Shown in pieces: positions 52,550-60,794 of a stretch of 64,000 nucleotides of DNA. The stretch is from the NCBI GenBank assembly GCA_947090765.1, contig OX352322.1, positions 6,131,001 to 6,195,000 on the forward strand, read 5' to 3'. Under the pieces are notes generated by a model, which was not told the origin of the DNA, did no database searches, and was given only the letters and a program-made list of their open reading frames with translations. The position numbers were made by a program, and so were the translations under genes. Source of the DNA: Pseudomonas sp. MM223 (GTDB taxonomy: Bacteria; Pseudomonadota; Gammaproteobacteria; Pseudomonadales; Pseudomonadaceae). Numbering within the stretch: the first letter of the stretch is position 1; each line of letters begins with the position of its first letter.

Positions 52550-53953
52550 TTACAGCTCGCGCCGCCAAAAGAGTTCGTGTCGGCGCACGGCCTTGCGGAA
52601 GAACTCGTTCTCGCCATAAGGCGACGGCCGCCGCCCGGCCAGCCAGCGTTGCAACAAGCGGCGCAGGCGGCGCTTGAACGGCGCGGGTGGCTGCAAGTCG
52701 TGCATCATGCCCAGGGCCATGGCCTTGTCGTGCTGGGTAGCCAGGTCCAGGACCAGGCTGCACGGTGCCCAGGCCTGCGCAGCACTCAGTTGCGGAGGCA
52801 AGGCCACGCCATCGCCGCTGTCGCCCATCGGCCAGCGGTCGTTGTCATGCAGGTGGTTGGCGTAGCACAGCAGGGTTTGTGGCTGCCAGGCCAGGCCTTG
52901 CAAGGCCTCCAGCACCGCCGCCTGGGCGCAGATGTGATCGGGGTGCGGGTCGAGCTGCGGGTGTGGCATTACCAGCACCTCTGGCCGGGCCATTTCCAGC
53001 AAGGCACGCAGGTCGGCCAGCAGGTTGTGCCAGGTTGGCGCACCATCGCTGTCGGCTGGCAGCAGGAACGGGTTCAACTGGCGGAATAGGCGGATATCGT
53101 CGAGATCGGCTTCACGGGAGGCGGCCGGCTGGCCCGGCGCGGCCTGCATGGCAGGCAGTTGCAAGCAGAAGTAGCCCAGTTGCACACAACGCGATTCCGG
53201 CACACCGGCCCAGCGCGGCACTGCAATGCTGTCCCAGGCGCGCAGGCGGCCCTTCAGGCGCGCGGCCTCGGCCTTGGCAAGGCCCATCTGCTGGTAGTGT
53301 TCGGCCTCGATTTCACCGGCAGTCAGCGTCACTACCCAGGTTTCATCTGCCTGGCTGTAAAGGCCATACGCAGCCAGCTCGGCGTCGTCGGCATGCGGCG
53401 CAATCACCATCACCCGGCGCCGTTGCAGTTCGACCGCCGGCGTTATCCACAGGCGCGGCTGGCCCAGCAGCCGACAATGACGACCACGCAGGCGCAACAT
53501 GCCGGCTTGCAGCGGCGCAGCCAGACCCGTCAGGTTGAGGAAGCGCACGCCATCGACGCCACGCTCGAAGGTTTGCCGGTCGGCCTGCTCACCCGCCAGC
53601 AACGCGACCTGTGGGTCGAAGAACCGCCCGAGCCAGCTACCTTTTACCCGCAGCTCAAGCACAAGGGTTTCATCGCCCTGTAGCACGCAGTCGGCCTTGA
53701 GCAGGCCATCGTGCAGGCTGGCCGGAACCTGCCGCGCCTGGTCACCGAAGTCGTAGGCGTAGTCCTCGCCCGGTGCATAGAACAGGTGGTCGGCAAACCA
53801 GGCCTCGTGGGCGGCCCAGAGTAGCGGCAACAGCAACAGCGGTAGCCACCACCAGGCCACTACCCCGAGGGCAACCAGCGCAACCAGGCCTGCCAGCAAG
53901 CCCAGGCGCTTGTTACGCCGGTGGCGCTTGAGCAACTGCTGCTTGCGACTCAC
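52550..53953 (-). CDS. dnpA: PIG-L family de-N-acetylase (DnpA-like)
   Basis: 467 aa from a GTG at 53951-53953, whose GTGA overlaps the mig-14 stop; an ATG at 53983 is an alternative. Two N-terminal helices (about 15-55) are followed by an uncharacterised beta-rich part, then a PIG-L domain with VMVIAPHADDAELAA and a later HPQLDPHPDHI, giving the His-Asp metal site. It probably deacetylates an LPS sugar. In P. aeruginosa DnpA affects fluoroquinolone persistence. Confidence 0.8.
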   Translation of the reverse strand: MSRKQQLLKRHRRNKRLGLLAGLVALVALGVVAWWWLPLLLLPLLWAAHEAWFADHLFYAPGEDYAYDFGDQARQVPASLHDGLLKADCVLQGDETLVLELRVKGSWLGRFFDPQVALLAGEQADRQTFERGVDGVRFLNLTGLAAPLQAGMLRLRGRHCRLLGQPRLWITPAVELQRRRVMVIAPHADDAELAAYGLYSQADETWVVTLTAGEIEAEHYQQMGLAKAEAARLKGRLRAWDSIAVPRWAGVPESRCVQLGYFCLQLPAMQAAPGQPAASREADLDDIRLFRQLNPFLLPADSDGAPTWHNLLADLRALLEMARPEVLVMPHPQLDPHPDHICAQAAVLEALQGLAWQPQTLLCYANHLHDNDRWPMGDSGDGVALPPQLSAAQAWAPCSLVLDLATQHDKAMALGMMHDLQPPAPFKRRLRRLLQRWLAGRRPSPYGENEFFRKAVRRHELFWRREL

Positions 53954-54846
53954 GCCTGATACACCGGCACAGGGTTGCACCAACGGTCCTTGTATTCGCG
54001 GTCGGCTCGGCCGAACGAGAACCGTAATGGCTTGTTGCGCGCCCGGGCATCCTCCCAGGCGGCCTGGGTATTGAGGAAACTCAGCACGCTGCCAGGGCTG
54101 AAAGCCTTGGTTTCAGGGTCTACACCGCCATTGATGTACTCGACACTGACCCATTCCGGCGCTTCGACGCGGTACACCAGCTGGATGGCAATCGGCTTGC
54201 CGTCCAGCATCAGCACCGAGCCGATCAGCAGCTCGCGCAGGCGCTCCAGCACCTCGGCCATGCGCTCGGCACCGGTGGCCGGGAAGCCCCAGCGGCGCTG
54301 GAACAGGTCGCAGTACATGCCGGCGATGTCCTGCGCACTGAAGTCGCTGATCGGGCGTACCACGCCACCCGCCTCTTCCAGCAAGCGCAGTTCGCGGCGC
54401 TGGTTGTAGCGGAATTTTTTCGACAGGTCTTCGTGTGCCCGCGCCATCGCCAGCTGCTCCTTCTGCGCCTTGAGGCCGCTGAAGCGGCCCTGGCTCAGTT
54501 CGGACAGGTAGCGAGCGGTATGGCGCAATGGTGCAGCGGCATCGGCCGCTGCTGGCAGGATGATTTCGGCATTACCCAGGTCGAACAAGGCTTTTTTGCC
54601 GGCCCGCTTGAGCACGTCCTTGGCCAGCGCCAGGTGACGCCCCCAGGTCGGGATGGCGGCTTTCAGCTCGCCGGCCTGGTACCAGCCCAGGTAACGCACC
54701 GGGATCTGCGCCAGGTCGGCCAACTGCTCGACCACCAGCGGATGGGTGGCGACACTGCCACCGTAACGCGCCCACGCCTCGGCATAGGCCTTGGCGTCGA
54801 TAGTTTGCCAGCCGCGTTCGCGGAAGGCCTGGATACGGTTGAGCAT
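53950..54846 (-). CDS. mig-14: Mig-14 family GNAT-fold protein
   Basis: 298 aa. The BioF2-like acetyltransferase fold is seen in RYNQRRELRLLEEAGG and the C-terminal SPGSVLSFLNTQAAWEDARA to FSFGRADREYKDRW. Mig-14 is linked to resistance to antimicrobial peptides in Salmonella and to polymyxin in P. aeruginosa, where it lies between dnpA and wapH as here. Its start overlaps the WapH-like stop. Confidence 0.82.
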   Translation of the reverse strand: MLNRIQAFRERGWQTIDAKAYAEAWARYGGSVATHPLVVEQLADLAQIPVRYLGWYQAGELKAAIPTWGRHLALAKDVLKRAGKKALFDLGNAEIILPAAADAAAPLRHTARYLSELSQGRFSGLKAQKEQLAMARAHEDLSKKFRYNQRRELRLLEEAGGVVRPISDFSAQDIAGMYCDLFQRRWGFPATGAERMAEVLERLRELLIGSVLMLDGKPIAIQLVYRVEAPEWVSVEYINGGVDPETKAFSPGSVLSFLNTQAAWEDARARNKPLRFSFGRADREYKDRWCNPVPVYQA

Positions 54847-55976
54847 CAGGCCTGCCCCACCAGCGCACGCACCTGCGGCAGCTGCCAGAAAGCCTCACGT
54901 ACCGCTTGGTCAGAGAAGCGTTCATGCAGGCGTTGCAGCATGTGCACGGCACAGGCCTGGCGCTGTTCTGCGTCCAGTGTGGCCATATGCTTCAGGCCTT
55001 GGGCCAATTGCGCTGCATCGCCCAACGGGAACAGCACGCCCACACCCTCGACCACCTCACGGGCCCCACCGCAGGCCGTGGCCAACACGGGTACGCCAGC
55101 GACCATGGCTTCGAGCAGGACCATGCCGAACGGCTCATGGTCGGAGCTCAGGGCAAACACATCGAAGGCCTGGAAGTAGCGGCGTGCATCCGGCACCTGG
55201 CCCAGGAAGTCCACCTGCCCGGCAATGCCCAGCTCAGCGGCCAACGCCTTGAGCTCGGCCTCTAGCCGGCCCTTGCCGAGGATCGCCAGACGCGCGCCGG
55301 CAGGCAGCCCCGGCAACGCTTGGGCAAAACCGCGCAGCAGCGTGGCCTGGTCTTTGTCCGGGTGCAGGCGGCCGACGTTGCCGACGACCCACGCCTGCGC
55401 ATCCAGTCCCAGGGCCTGGCGTGCCGCGGCGCGCGGCACCAGGGCCGTTTGCAGGGCGTCGATGTCGATACGGTTGTACAGGGTCTGGATGCGTTCGGCC
55501 GGCCACTGCGGCAGGCAACGGCGCATGTCGTCACGCACCGCGTCCGACACGCCCAGCAGGCTCAGGCGCTTGCTGAACAGGTTGGCGAACAGCCGACGGC
55601 CTTTACGCTCATAGTCACCAAAGGCATGGTGCACGCCAATTACCGGCAGGCCGGTACCCAGCAAGGCCACGTAGATGGGCTTGAAGCGGTGGGCAATGCA
55701 GAAGGCGAAGTTGCGCTCGGACGCAATGCGCCGCAAGGCACGGATGGCGCCGAGCTTCAGGCCACGCACGGCCTTGGGCTCGAACTCCAGGAACAGCACC
55801 TCGTCCGACGCGCAGCCGGCCGCTACCTGCGGGTCGGCGGCGCCGGTGAGGAACACCGTGGTGACCTGGTAGCCATGCCCCTGGAACAGGCTGGCGTACT
55901 GACGAGCGCAGTCAAGGAACGGCCCGTCATAGCCATGGCAGAACTGCAGGATGCGCGGTTCAGAGCGGCTGGTCAT
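54846..55976 (-). CDS. wapH: WapH-like glycosyltransferase (family 4)
   Basis: 376 aa. The GT-B C-terminal half shows VVGNVGRLHPDKDQATLL and SSDHEPFGMVLLEAMVAGVPV with the EX7E-type pair. WapH in P. aeruginosa is an LPS core transferase encoded in the same position; the assignment rests on order plus family. The first 17 bases overlap the carbamoyltransferase end. Confidence 0.8.
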   Translation of the reverse strand: MTSRSEPRILQFCHGYDGPFLDCARQYASLFQGHGYQVTTVFLTGAADPQVAAGCASDEVLFLEFEPKAVRGLKLGAIRALRRIASERNFAFCIAHRFKPIYVALLGTGLPVIGVHHAFGDYERKGRRLFANLFSKRLSLLGVSDAVRDDMRRCLPQWPAERIQTLYNRIDIDALQTALVPRAAARQALGLDAQAWVVGNVGRLHPDKDQATLLRGFAQALPGLPAGARLAILGKGRLEAELKALAAELGIAGQVDFLGQVPDARRYFQAFDVFALSSDHEPFGMVLLEAMVAGVPVLATACGGAREVVEGVGVLFPLGDAAQLAQGLKHMATLDAEQRQACAVHMLQRLHERFSDQAVREAFWQLPQVRALVGQA

Positions 55977-57717
55977 ACGCGGCTGCGCCGTCCTTCACAA
56001 CCAGGATGTCTTCCATGATCAGGTACTGCAGGTCCGAGCCGAAGAACATGTTCAGGGCGTCGGTCGGCGAGCAGATCATCGGCTCACCACGACGGTTGAG
56101 CGAGGTGTTCAGCGACACGCCGTTGCCGGTCAGGTCTTCCAGCGCCTTCATCATGTCGTAGTAGCGCGGGTTGTACTCGCGCTTGAGCACCTGGGCACGC
56201 GAAGTACCGTCCTCGTGCACCACTTCCGGTACGCGAGTCTTCCACTCTTCAGCCACTTCGAAGGTGAAGGTCATGAACGGCGCCGGGTGGTCGACCTTGA
56301 TCATCTGCGGGGCGACGGTGTCGAGCATCGACGGGCAGAAAGGTCTCCAGCGCTCGCGGAACTTGATCTGGTGGTTGATGCGGTCAGCCACGCCTTCGAC
56401 GCTCGGGCAACCGATGATCGAACGGCCACCCAGGGCACGCGGGCCGAACTCCATGCGGCCCTGGAACCAGGCCACCGGGTTGCCATCGACCATGATCTGG
56501 GCGATCTGCTGCGGCATGTTATCGAGCTTGCGCCACTTCGGCTGGTTCGGGTGACGGGCGCAGGCGGCGATCACGTCTTCGTTGGAGTACGACGGGCCGA
56601 GGTAGACGTGTTCCATCTTCTCGACCGGCACGCCGCGGGCGTGGGAAACATAAGCTGCGGCGCCAACGGCAGTACCGGCATCGCCGGAAGCCGGCTGGAC
56701 GAACAGCTCTTTAACGTCCGGGCGGGCGATGATCTTCTGGTTGAGCTTGACGTTCAGCGCACAGCCGCCGGCGAAGGCCAGCTTGCCGGTTTCACGCAGG
56801 GTGTCGCCCAGGTAGTGGTCAATCATCTGCAGCGCCAGCTTCTCGAACAACGCCTGCATGCTGGCCGCGTAATGGATGTAAGGCTCGTCGGCGATATCGC
56901 CTTCGCGCTTGGGGCCCAGCCACTCGATCAGCTTCGGCGAGAAGTAGAAGCCTTTGCCCTTCTCTTTGTAGCGGCGCAGGCCGATGACGTTGGCGTACTC
57001 GGTGTTGATCACCAGTTCGCCGTTTTCGAAGCTGGCCAGGCGCGAGAAGTCGTACTTGCTGGCGTCGCCATACGGCGCCATCCCCATGACCTTGAACTCG
57101 CCATCCAGCATCTCGAAACCAAGGAACTCGGTAATCGCGCCGTACAGGCCACCCAGGGAGTCCGGGTCGAAGAATTCCTTGATCTTGTGGATCTTGCCGT
57201 TTTCGCCGTAGCCAAAGAAGGTGGTGGCGTATTCGCCTTTACCGTCGATGCCAAGGATGGCGGTTTTTTCCTTGAAGCCCGAGCAGTGGTAGGCACTGGA
57301 GGCGTGGGCCAGGTGGTGCTCGACCGGCTCGATCTTGACCTTTTTCGGGTCGAAGCCCAGCTGCTCCAGGCACCAGACGATCTTCTTGCGGTAGCGCTTG
57401 TAGCGACGATTGCCCATCAGGATGGCGTCGAGGGCGCGATCCGGGGCGTACCAGTAGCGCTTGGCATAGTGCCAGCGCGCCTTGCCGAACAGGCTGATCG
57501 GGGCGAACGGGATGGCTACCACGTCGACGTCGGACGGCTTGATGCCTGCCTGCTCCAGGCAGAACTTTGCCGACTCGTAGGGCATGCGGTTCTTCGCATG
57601 CTTGTCACGCACGAAGCGCTCTTCTTCGGCGGCGGCAATCAGCTTGCCGTCAATGTACAGGGCCGCGGAAGGGTCATGGCTAAGGGCGCCGGACAGGCCA
57701 AGAATCGTCAATGCCAA
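55960..57717 (-). CDS. Carbamoyltransferase (NodU/CmcH family), LPS core-associated
   Basis: 585 aa. N-terminal Kae1-like domain: ILGLSGALSHDPSAAL, AEEERFVRDKHAKN, VEHHLAHASSAYHCSGF with the metal His pair, and LGIDGKGEYATT. The C-terminal YrdC-like half has FQGRMEFGPRALGGRSI and NTSLNRRGEPMICSP. It transfers a carbamoyl group from carbamoyl phosphate via carbamoyl-AMP. In Pseudomonas LPS one inner-core heptose is carbamoylated, which fits its place in this cluster. It is the first gene of the minus-strand block ending at 49578. Confidence 0.88.
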   Translation of the reverse strand: MALTILGLSGALSHDPSAALYIDGKLIAAAEEERFVRDKHAKNRMPYESAKFCLEQAGIKPSDVDVVAIPFAPISLFGKARWHYAKRYWYAPDRALDAILMGNRRYKRYRKKIVWCLEQLGFDPKKVKIEPVEHHLAHASSAYHCSGFKEKTAILGIDGKGEYATTFFGYGENGKIHKIKEFFDPDSLGGLYGAITEFLGFEMLDGEFKVMGMAPYGDASKYDFSRLASFENGELVINTEYANVIGLRRYKEKGKGFYFSPKLIEWLGPKREGDIADEPYIHYAASMQALFEKLALQMIDHYLGDTLRETGKLAFAGGCALNVKLNQKIIARPDVKELFVQPASGDAGTAVGAAAYVSHARGVPVEKMEHVYLGPSYSNEDVIAACARHPNQPKWRKLDNMPQQIAQIMVDGNPVAWFQGRMEFGPRALGGRSIIGCPSVEGVADRINHQIKFRERWRPFCPSMLDTVAPQMIKVDHPAPFMTFTFEVAEEWKTRVPEVVHEDGTSRAQVLKREYNPRYYDMMKALEDLTGNGVSLNTSLNRRGEPMICSPTDALNMFFGSDLQYLIMEDILVVKDGAAAYDQPL

Positions 57718-57818
57718 GGGATTAGCCTCTTCATTCGGTAAAAATGCGCCAGCGGCCTCTTGGGCGGGTGGCGGCTAAAGGGCGGGATTATAACGCAAAC
57801 ATGTGCGCAACGCGGCAA

Positions 57819-57925
57819 CCTGTACCGGCCTCATCGCCGGCAAGCCGGCTCCCACAGGTACTGCACCGCCTGTGAGGCCAGCGATTTACCTGTGGGGCTG
57901 GCTTGCCGGCGATGAGGCCGGTGCA
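57819..57925. repeat. REP pair, second family, between rlmJ and the carbamoyltransferase gene
   Basis: The arms ctgtaccggcctcatcgccg and the inverse cggcgatgaggccggtgcag enclose imperfect copies of the gcaagccagctcccacagg core. It lies just after the rlmJ stop on the minus strand. Confidence 0.85.
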
Positions 57926-57936
57926 GGCAAGCAAAT

Positions 57937-58773
57937 TTACTCGGCGATCAGCCAGTCCATGCGGTAGCTACCGTCCGTCTGCGCCAGCTCTTTGGCCAGC
58001 CAAGGCAGCAGCTCCTTGAGCTCTTCTTCCAGGCCCCACGGCGGGTTGGCGATAGCCAGGCCCGAACCATTGAGGCCCTGCGGGCTGTCCTGGTGGTGCA
58101 CATACAGCTCGACCCGCAGCAGTTTCGGCGCGCCGGTGCTGGTCAGGTCCTGGTAGTAGCGCGTCAGCGAGCGCTGGTCCTTGATCGGGTACCAGATGGC
58201 CGCGACGGTCTGGCGCATGCGGCTGATCGCCTCTTTCATGGAGTTGGTGCAGCGCTTGAGCTCATCGGCCTGCTCGAACGGCGGGTCAATCAGCATGATC
58301 GCGCGCTTTTCCTGCACCGGCAGCAAGGCCCGCGGCACATGCCAGCCTTCGCCCAGATGCACCACCACACGCGGGTCTTTTTTCATGTTCTCTTTGAGCA
58401 GCGGCCCGTCTTCAGGGTGCTTCTCGTTGAGCAGGGCGCGATCTTGCTGGCGCATCAGGCGGCGAGCCAGCTCGGGCGAGCCGGGGTAGTAACGCAGCTC
58501 ACCGTCGGCGTTCAGGCGCTTGATGACCCGCAGGTAATCGGCGGCCATGGCCGGCACATCATCGCGCCCCCACAGGCGGGCGACGCCTTCCAGGTACTCG
58601 CCGGTACGGGTTGCCTGATCGCCTTGCAGGTCGTACAGGCCGAGCCCAGCGTGGGTATCGATGTAGGCGAACGGCTGCTCCTTGCGCGACATCAAGGCGA
58701 TGAGGCGGGTCAGCACGATATGTTTGAGGACGTCGGCGTGGTTGCCGGCGTGGAAGGCGTGACGATAGTTCAT
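57937..58773 (-). CDS. rlmJ: RlmJ, 23S rRNA m6A2030 methyltransferase
   Basis: 278 aa starting MNYRHAFHAGNHADVLKH. The SAM-dependent methyltransferase motif DPPF is in IMLIDPPFEQADEL, and GSPELARRLMRQQD is also typical. It methylates A2030 of 23S rRNA in the cytoplasm. It stands alone between two REP sites. Confidence 0.95.
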   Translation of the reverse strand: MNYRHAFHAGNHADVLKHIVLTRLIALMSRKEQPFAYIDTHAGLGLYDLQGDQATRTGEYLEGVARLWGRDDVPAMAADYLRVIKRLNADGELRYYPGSPELARRLMRQQDRALLNEKHPEDGPLLKENMKKDPRVVVHLGEGWHVPRALLPVQEKRAIMLIDPPFEQADELKRCTNSMKEAISRMRQTVAAIWYPIKDQRSLTRYYQDLTSTGAPKLLRVELYVHHQDSPQGLNGSGLAIANPPWGLEEELKELLPWLAKELAQTDGSYRMDWLIAE

Positions 58774-58840
58774 GGCGACTCCTGCGAAGGCGGCAAGTTT
58801 ACCTTGCCTTGCAGGCGGAGTCAGGCCTGGCTGCTGATCG

Positions 58841-58944
58841 GCGGCACCTTCTTCGCGGGCTTGCCCGTTCCCACAGGGCCTGCACAGCTCTCAGAACCTG
58901 TGGAGTACCTGTGGGAGCGGGCGAGCCCGCGAAGCAGGCGCCGC
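58841..58944. repeat. REP pair, variant, between rlmJ and putP
   Basis: The arms ttcgcgggcttgcccgttcc and the inverse gagcgggcgagcccgcgaag enclose cacaggg and ccctgtgg-type cores. This variant is closest to the published P. putida REP (cgcgggnnnncccgc). Confidence 0.8.
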
Positions 58945-58958
58945 CGATTCAACGGGTA

Positions 58959-60437
58959 TTACTTGTCTGCGTGATACGCCGCATCGGCAGTTTCAAAGCG
59001 CTGCACCATCGCTTGCGACGGGCTGCCCAGCTTGCTCACCAAGATGATGGAGATGCTGGCAAACAGGAAGCCCGGGATGATTTCGTACAGCCCGAGGGTG
59101 TCGAAGTTCTTCCACAGGATCACGGTCAGTGCACCCACCACGATACCGGCCAGCGCGCCGTTACGGGTCATGCCTTTCCACAGTACCGAAATAAGCACCA
59201 CAGGGCCGAAGGCGGCACCGAAGCCGGCCCAGGCATAAGCCACCAGGCCCAGCACGCGGTTTTCCGGGTTGGCAGCCATGGCGATGGCGATCAGGGCCAC
59301 GGCCAGCACCATCAGGCGGCCGACCCACACCAGCTCGACCTGCGAAGCGTTCTTGCGCAGGAAGGCCTTGTAGAAGTCTTCGGTCAGTGCGCTGGAGCAC
59401 ACCAGCAGTTGGCAGCTCAGGGTGCTCATCACCGCCGCCAGGATGGCCGACAGCAGTACACCGGCGATCCATGGGTTGAACAGGATCTTGGCCAGCTCGA
59501 TGAAGACACGCTCGTGGTTCTCGGTGACAGGGCCTGCAAGGTCAGGGTTGGCCGAGAAGTAGGCGATGCCGAAGAAGCCCACGGCACAGGTACCGGCCAG
59601 GCACAGGATCATCCAGGTCATGGAGATGCGGCGGGCGTTGGCAATCGATTTAACCGAATCGGCAGCCATGAAGCGCGCCAGGATGTGCGGCTGGCCGAAG
59701 TAACCCAGGCCCCAACCCATCAGCGAGATGATGCCGACGAAGGTTGCACCCTTGAGCATGTCGAAGTTGGCCGGGTTCACCGTTTCGATGGCGGCGAAGG
59801 TCTGATCGAAACCACCGGTGGAGATCAGCACGATCACCGGGGTAAGGATGAGCGCGAAGATCATCAGCGTGGCTTGCACGGTGTCGGTCCAGCTCACTGC
59901 CAGGAAGCCACCGACGAAGGTGTAGGCAATGGTGGCCGCAGCGCCAGCCCACAGCGCAGTCTCGTAGGACATGCCGAAGGTGCTTTCGAACAGGCGGGCG
60001 CCGGCGACGATGCCGGAGGCGCAGTAGATGGTGAAGAACACCAGGATGACGATGGCCGAGATGATCCGCAGCATGCCGCTCTTGTCTTCGAAGCGGCTGG
60101 CGAAGTAGTCCGGCAGAGTCAGTGCGTCACCGTTGTGCTCGGTTTGCACCCGCAGACGGCCAGCAACGAACAGCCAGTTCAGGTAGGCGCCGACGGTAAG
60201 GCCGATGGCGATCCAGGCTTCGGAGAGGCCGGAGAAGTAGATGGCGCCCGGCAGGCCCATCAGCAACCAGCCGCTCATGTCGGAAGCGCCGGCGGAGAGC
60301 GCGGTGACCACGCTGCCCAGGCTGCGACCACCGAGGATGTAGTCGGAAAGGTTGTTGGTAGCGCGATAGGCCGCGAAGCCGATCAGCACCATTGCCGCGA
60401 TGTAGATCACAAAGGTGATCGTGATTGGATTGCCCAT
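58959..60437 (-). CDS. putP: PutP, sodium/proline symporter
   Basis: 492 aa, about thirteen membrane helices. SSS-family marks: ILGGRSLGSVVTALSAGASDMSGWLLMGLPG and GGFLAVSWTDTVQA. It brings proline in with sodium. It is divergent from putA; their shared 357-base region holds the probable PutA operators. Confidence 0.96.
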   Translation of the reverse strand: MGNPITITFVIYIAAMVLIGFAAYRATNNLSDYILGGRSLGSVVTALSAGASDMSGWLLMGLPGAIYFSGLSEAWIAIGLTVGAYLNWLFVAGRLRVQTEHNGDALTLPDYFASRFEDKSGMLRIISAIVILVFFTIYCASGIVAGARLFESTFGMSYETALWAGAAATIAYTFVGGFLAVSWTDTVQATLMIFALILTPVIVLISTGGFDQTFAAIETVNPANFDMLKGATFVGIISLMGWGLGYFGQPHILARFMAADSVKSIANARRISMTWMILCLAGTCAVGFFGIAYFSANPDLAGPVTENHERVFIELAKILFNPWIAGVLLSAILAAVMSTLSCQLLVCSSALTEDFYKAFLRKNASQVELVWVGRLMVLAVALIAIAMAANPENRVLGLVAYAWAGFGAAFGPVVLISVLWKGMTRNGALAGIVVGALTVILWKNFDTLGLYEIIPGFLFASISIILVSKLGSPSQAMVQRFETADAAYHADK

Positions 60438-60488
60438 GCGTGTGCCCTGGCGTTTGTTTTTATCTCATGTACAACCGCAGCCATGGCG

Positions 60489-60725
60489 GTTGCACCCAGG
60501 CGGCGAATCCTATGCAACAACGCAAAGCAGGTGCAACCATTTTTCATTTGCAAGTTGCACCCGCTTGAGCATTTTTTGTAAAAGCCGCTTTTTTGCTCCT
60601 TTTTGGCGCATCAAGCCGGTTTTTCAGAATAAAACGCACCGCAAACGCCCCTTTTCAGGGTGTGGAAATGTCTGTCAGACGAGTTGCACCTTCTACACAA
60701 AAAATTCGGGTTGCACCTGGTTGCA
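60489..60725. promoter_or_regulatory. Cluster of seven GTTGCA sites, probable PutA operators
   Basis: The hexamer GTTGCA occurs on the plus strand at 60489, 60554, 60683, 60710 and 60720, and as TGCAAC at 60513 and 60532. The last two plus-strand copies are ten bases apart, one helical turn. E. coli PutA binds GTTGCA through its ribbon-helix-helix domain, which is also present here. The rest of 60438-60794 holds T- and A-rich stretches likely to include the putP and putA promoters; I see no gene in it. Confidence 0.8.
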
Positions 60726-60794
60726 CCCGAGTTATCCTACAGCTACTCTTGGCGCCAGCTTAGGCCACAACCGTGGCAATAACGAGGATAAGAA

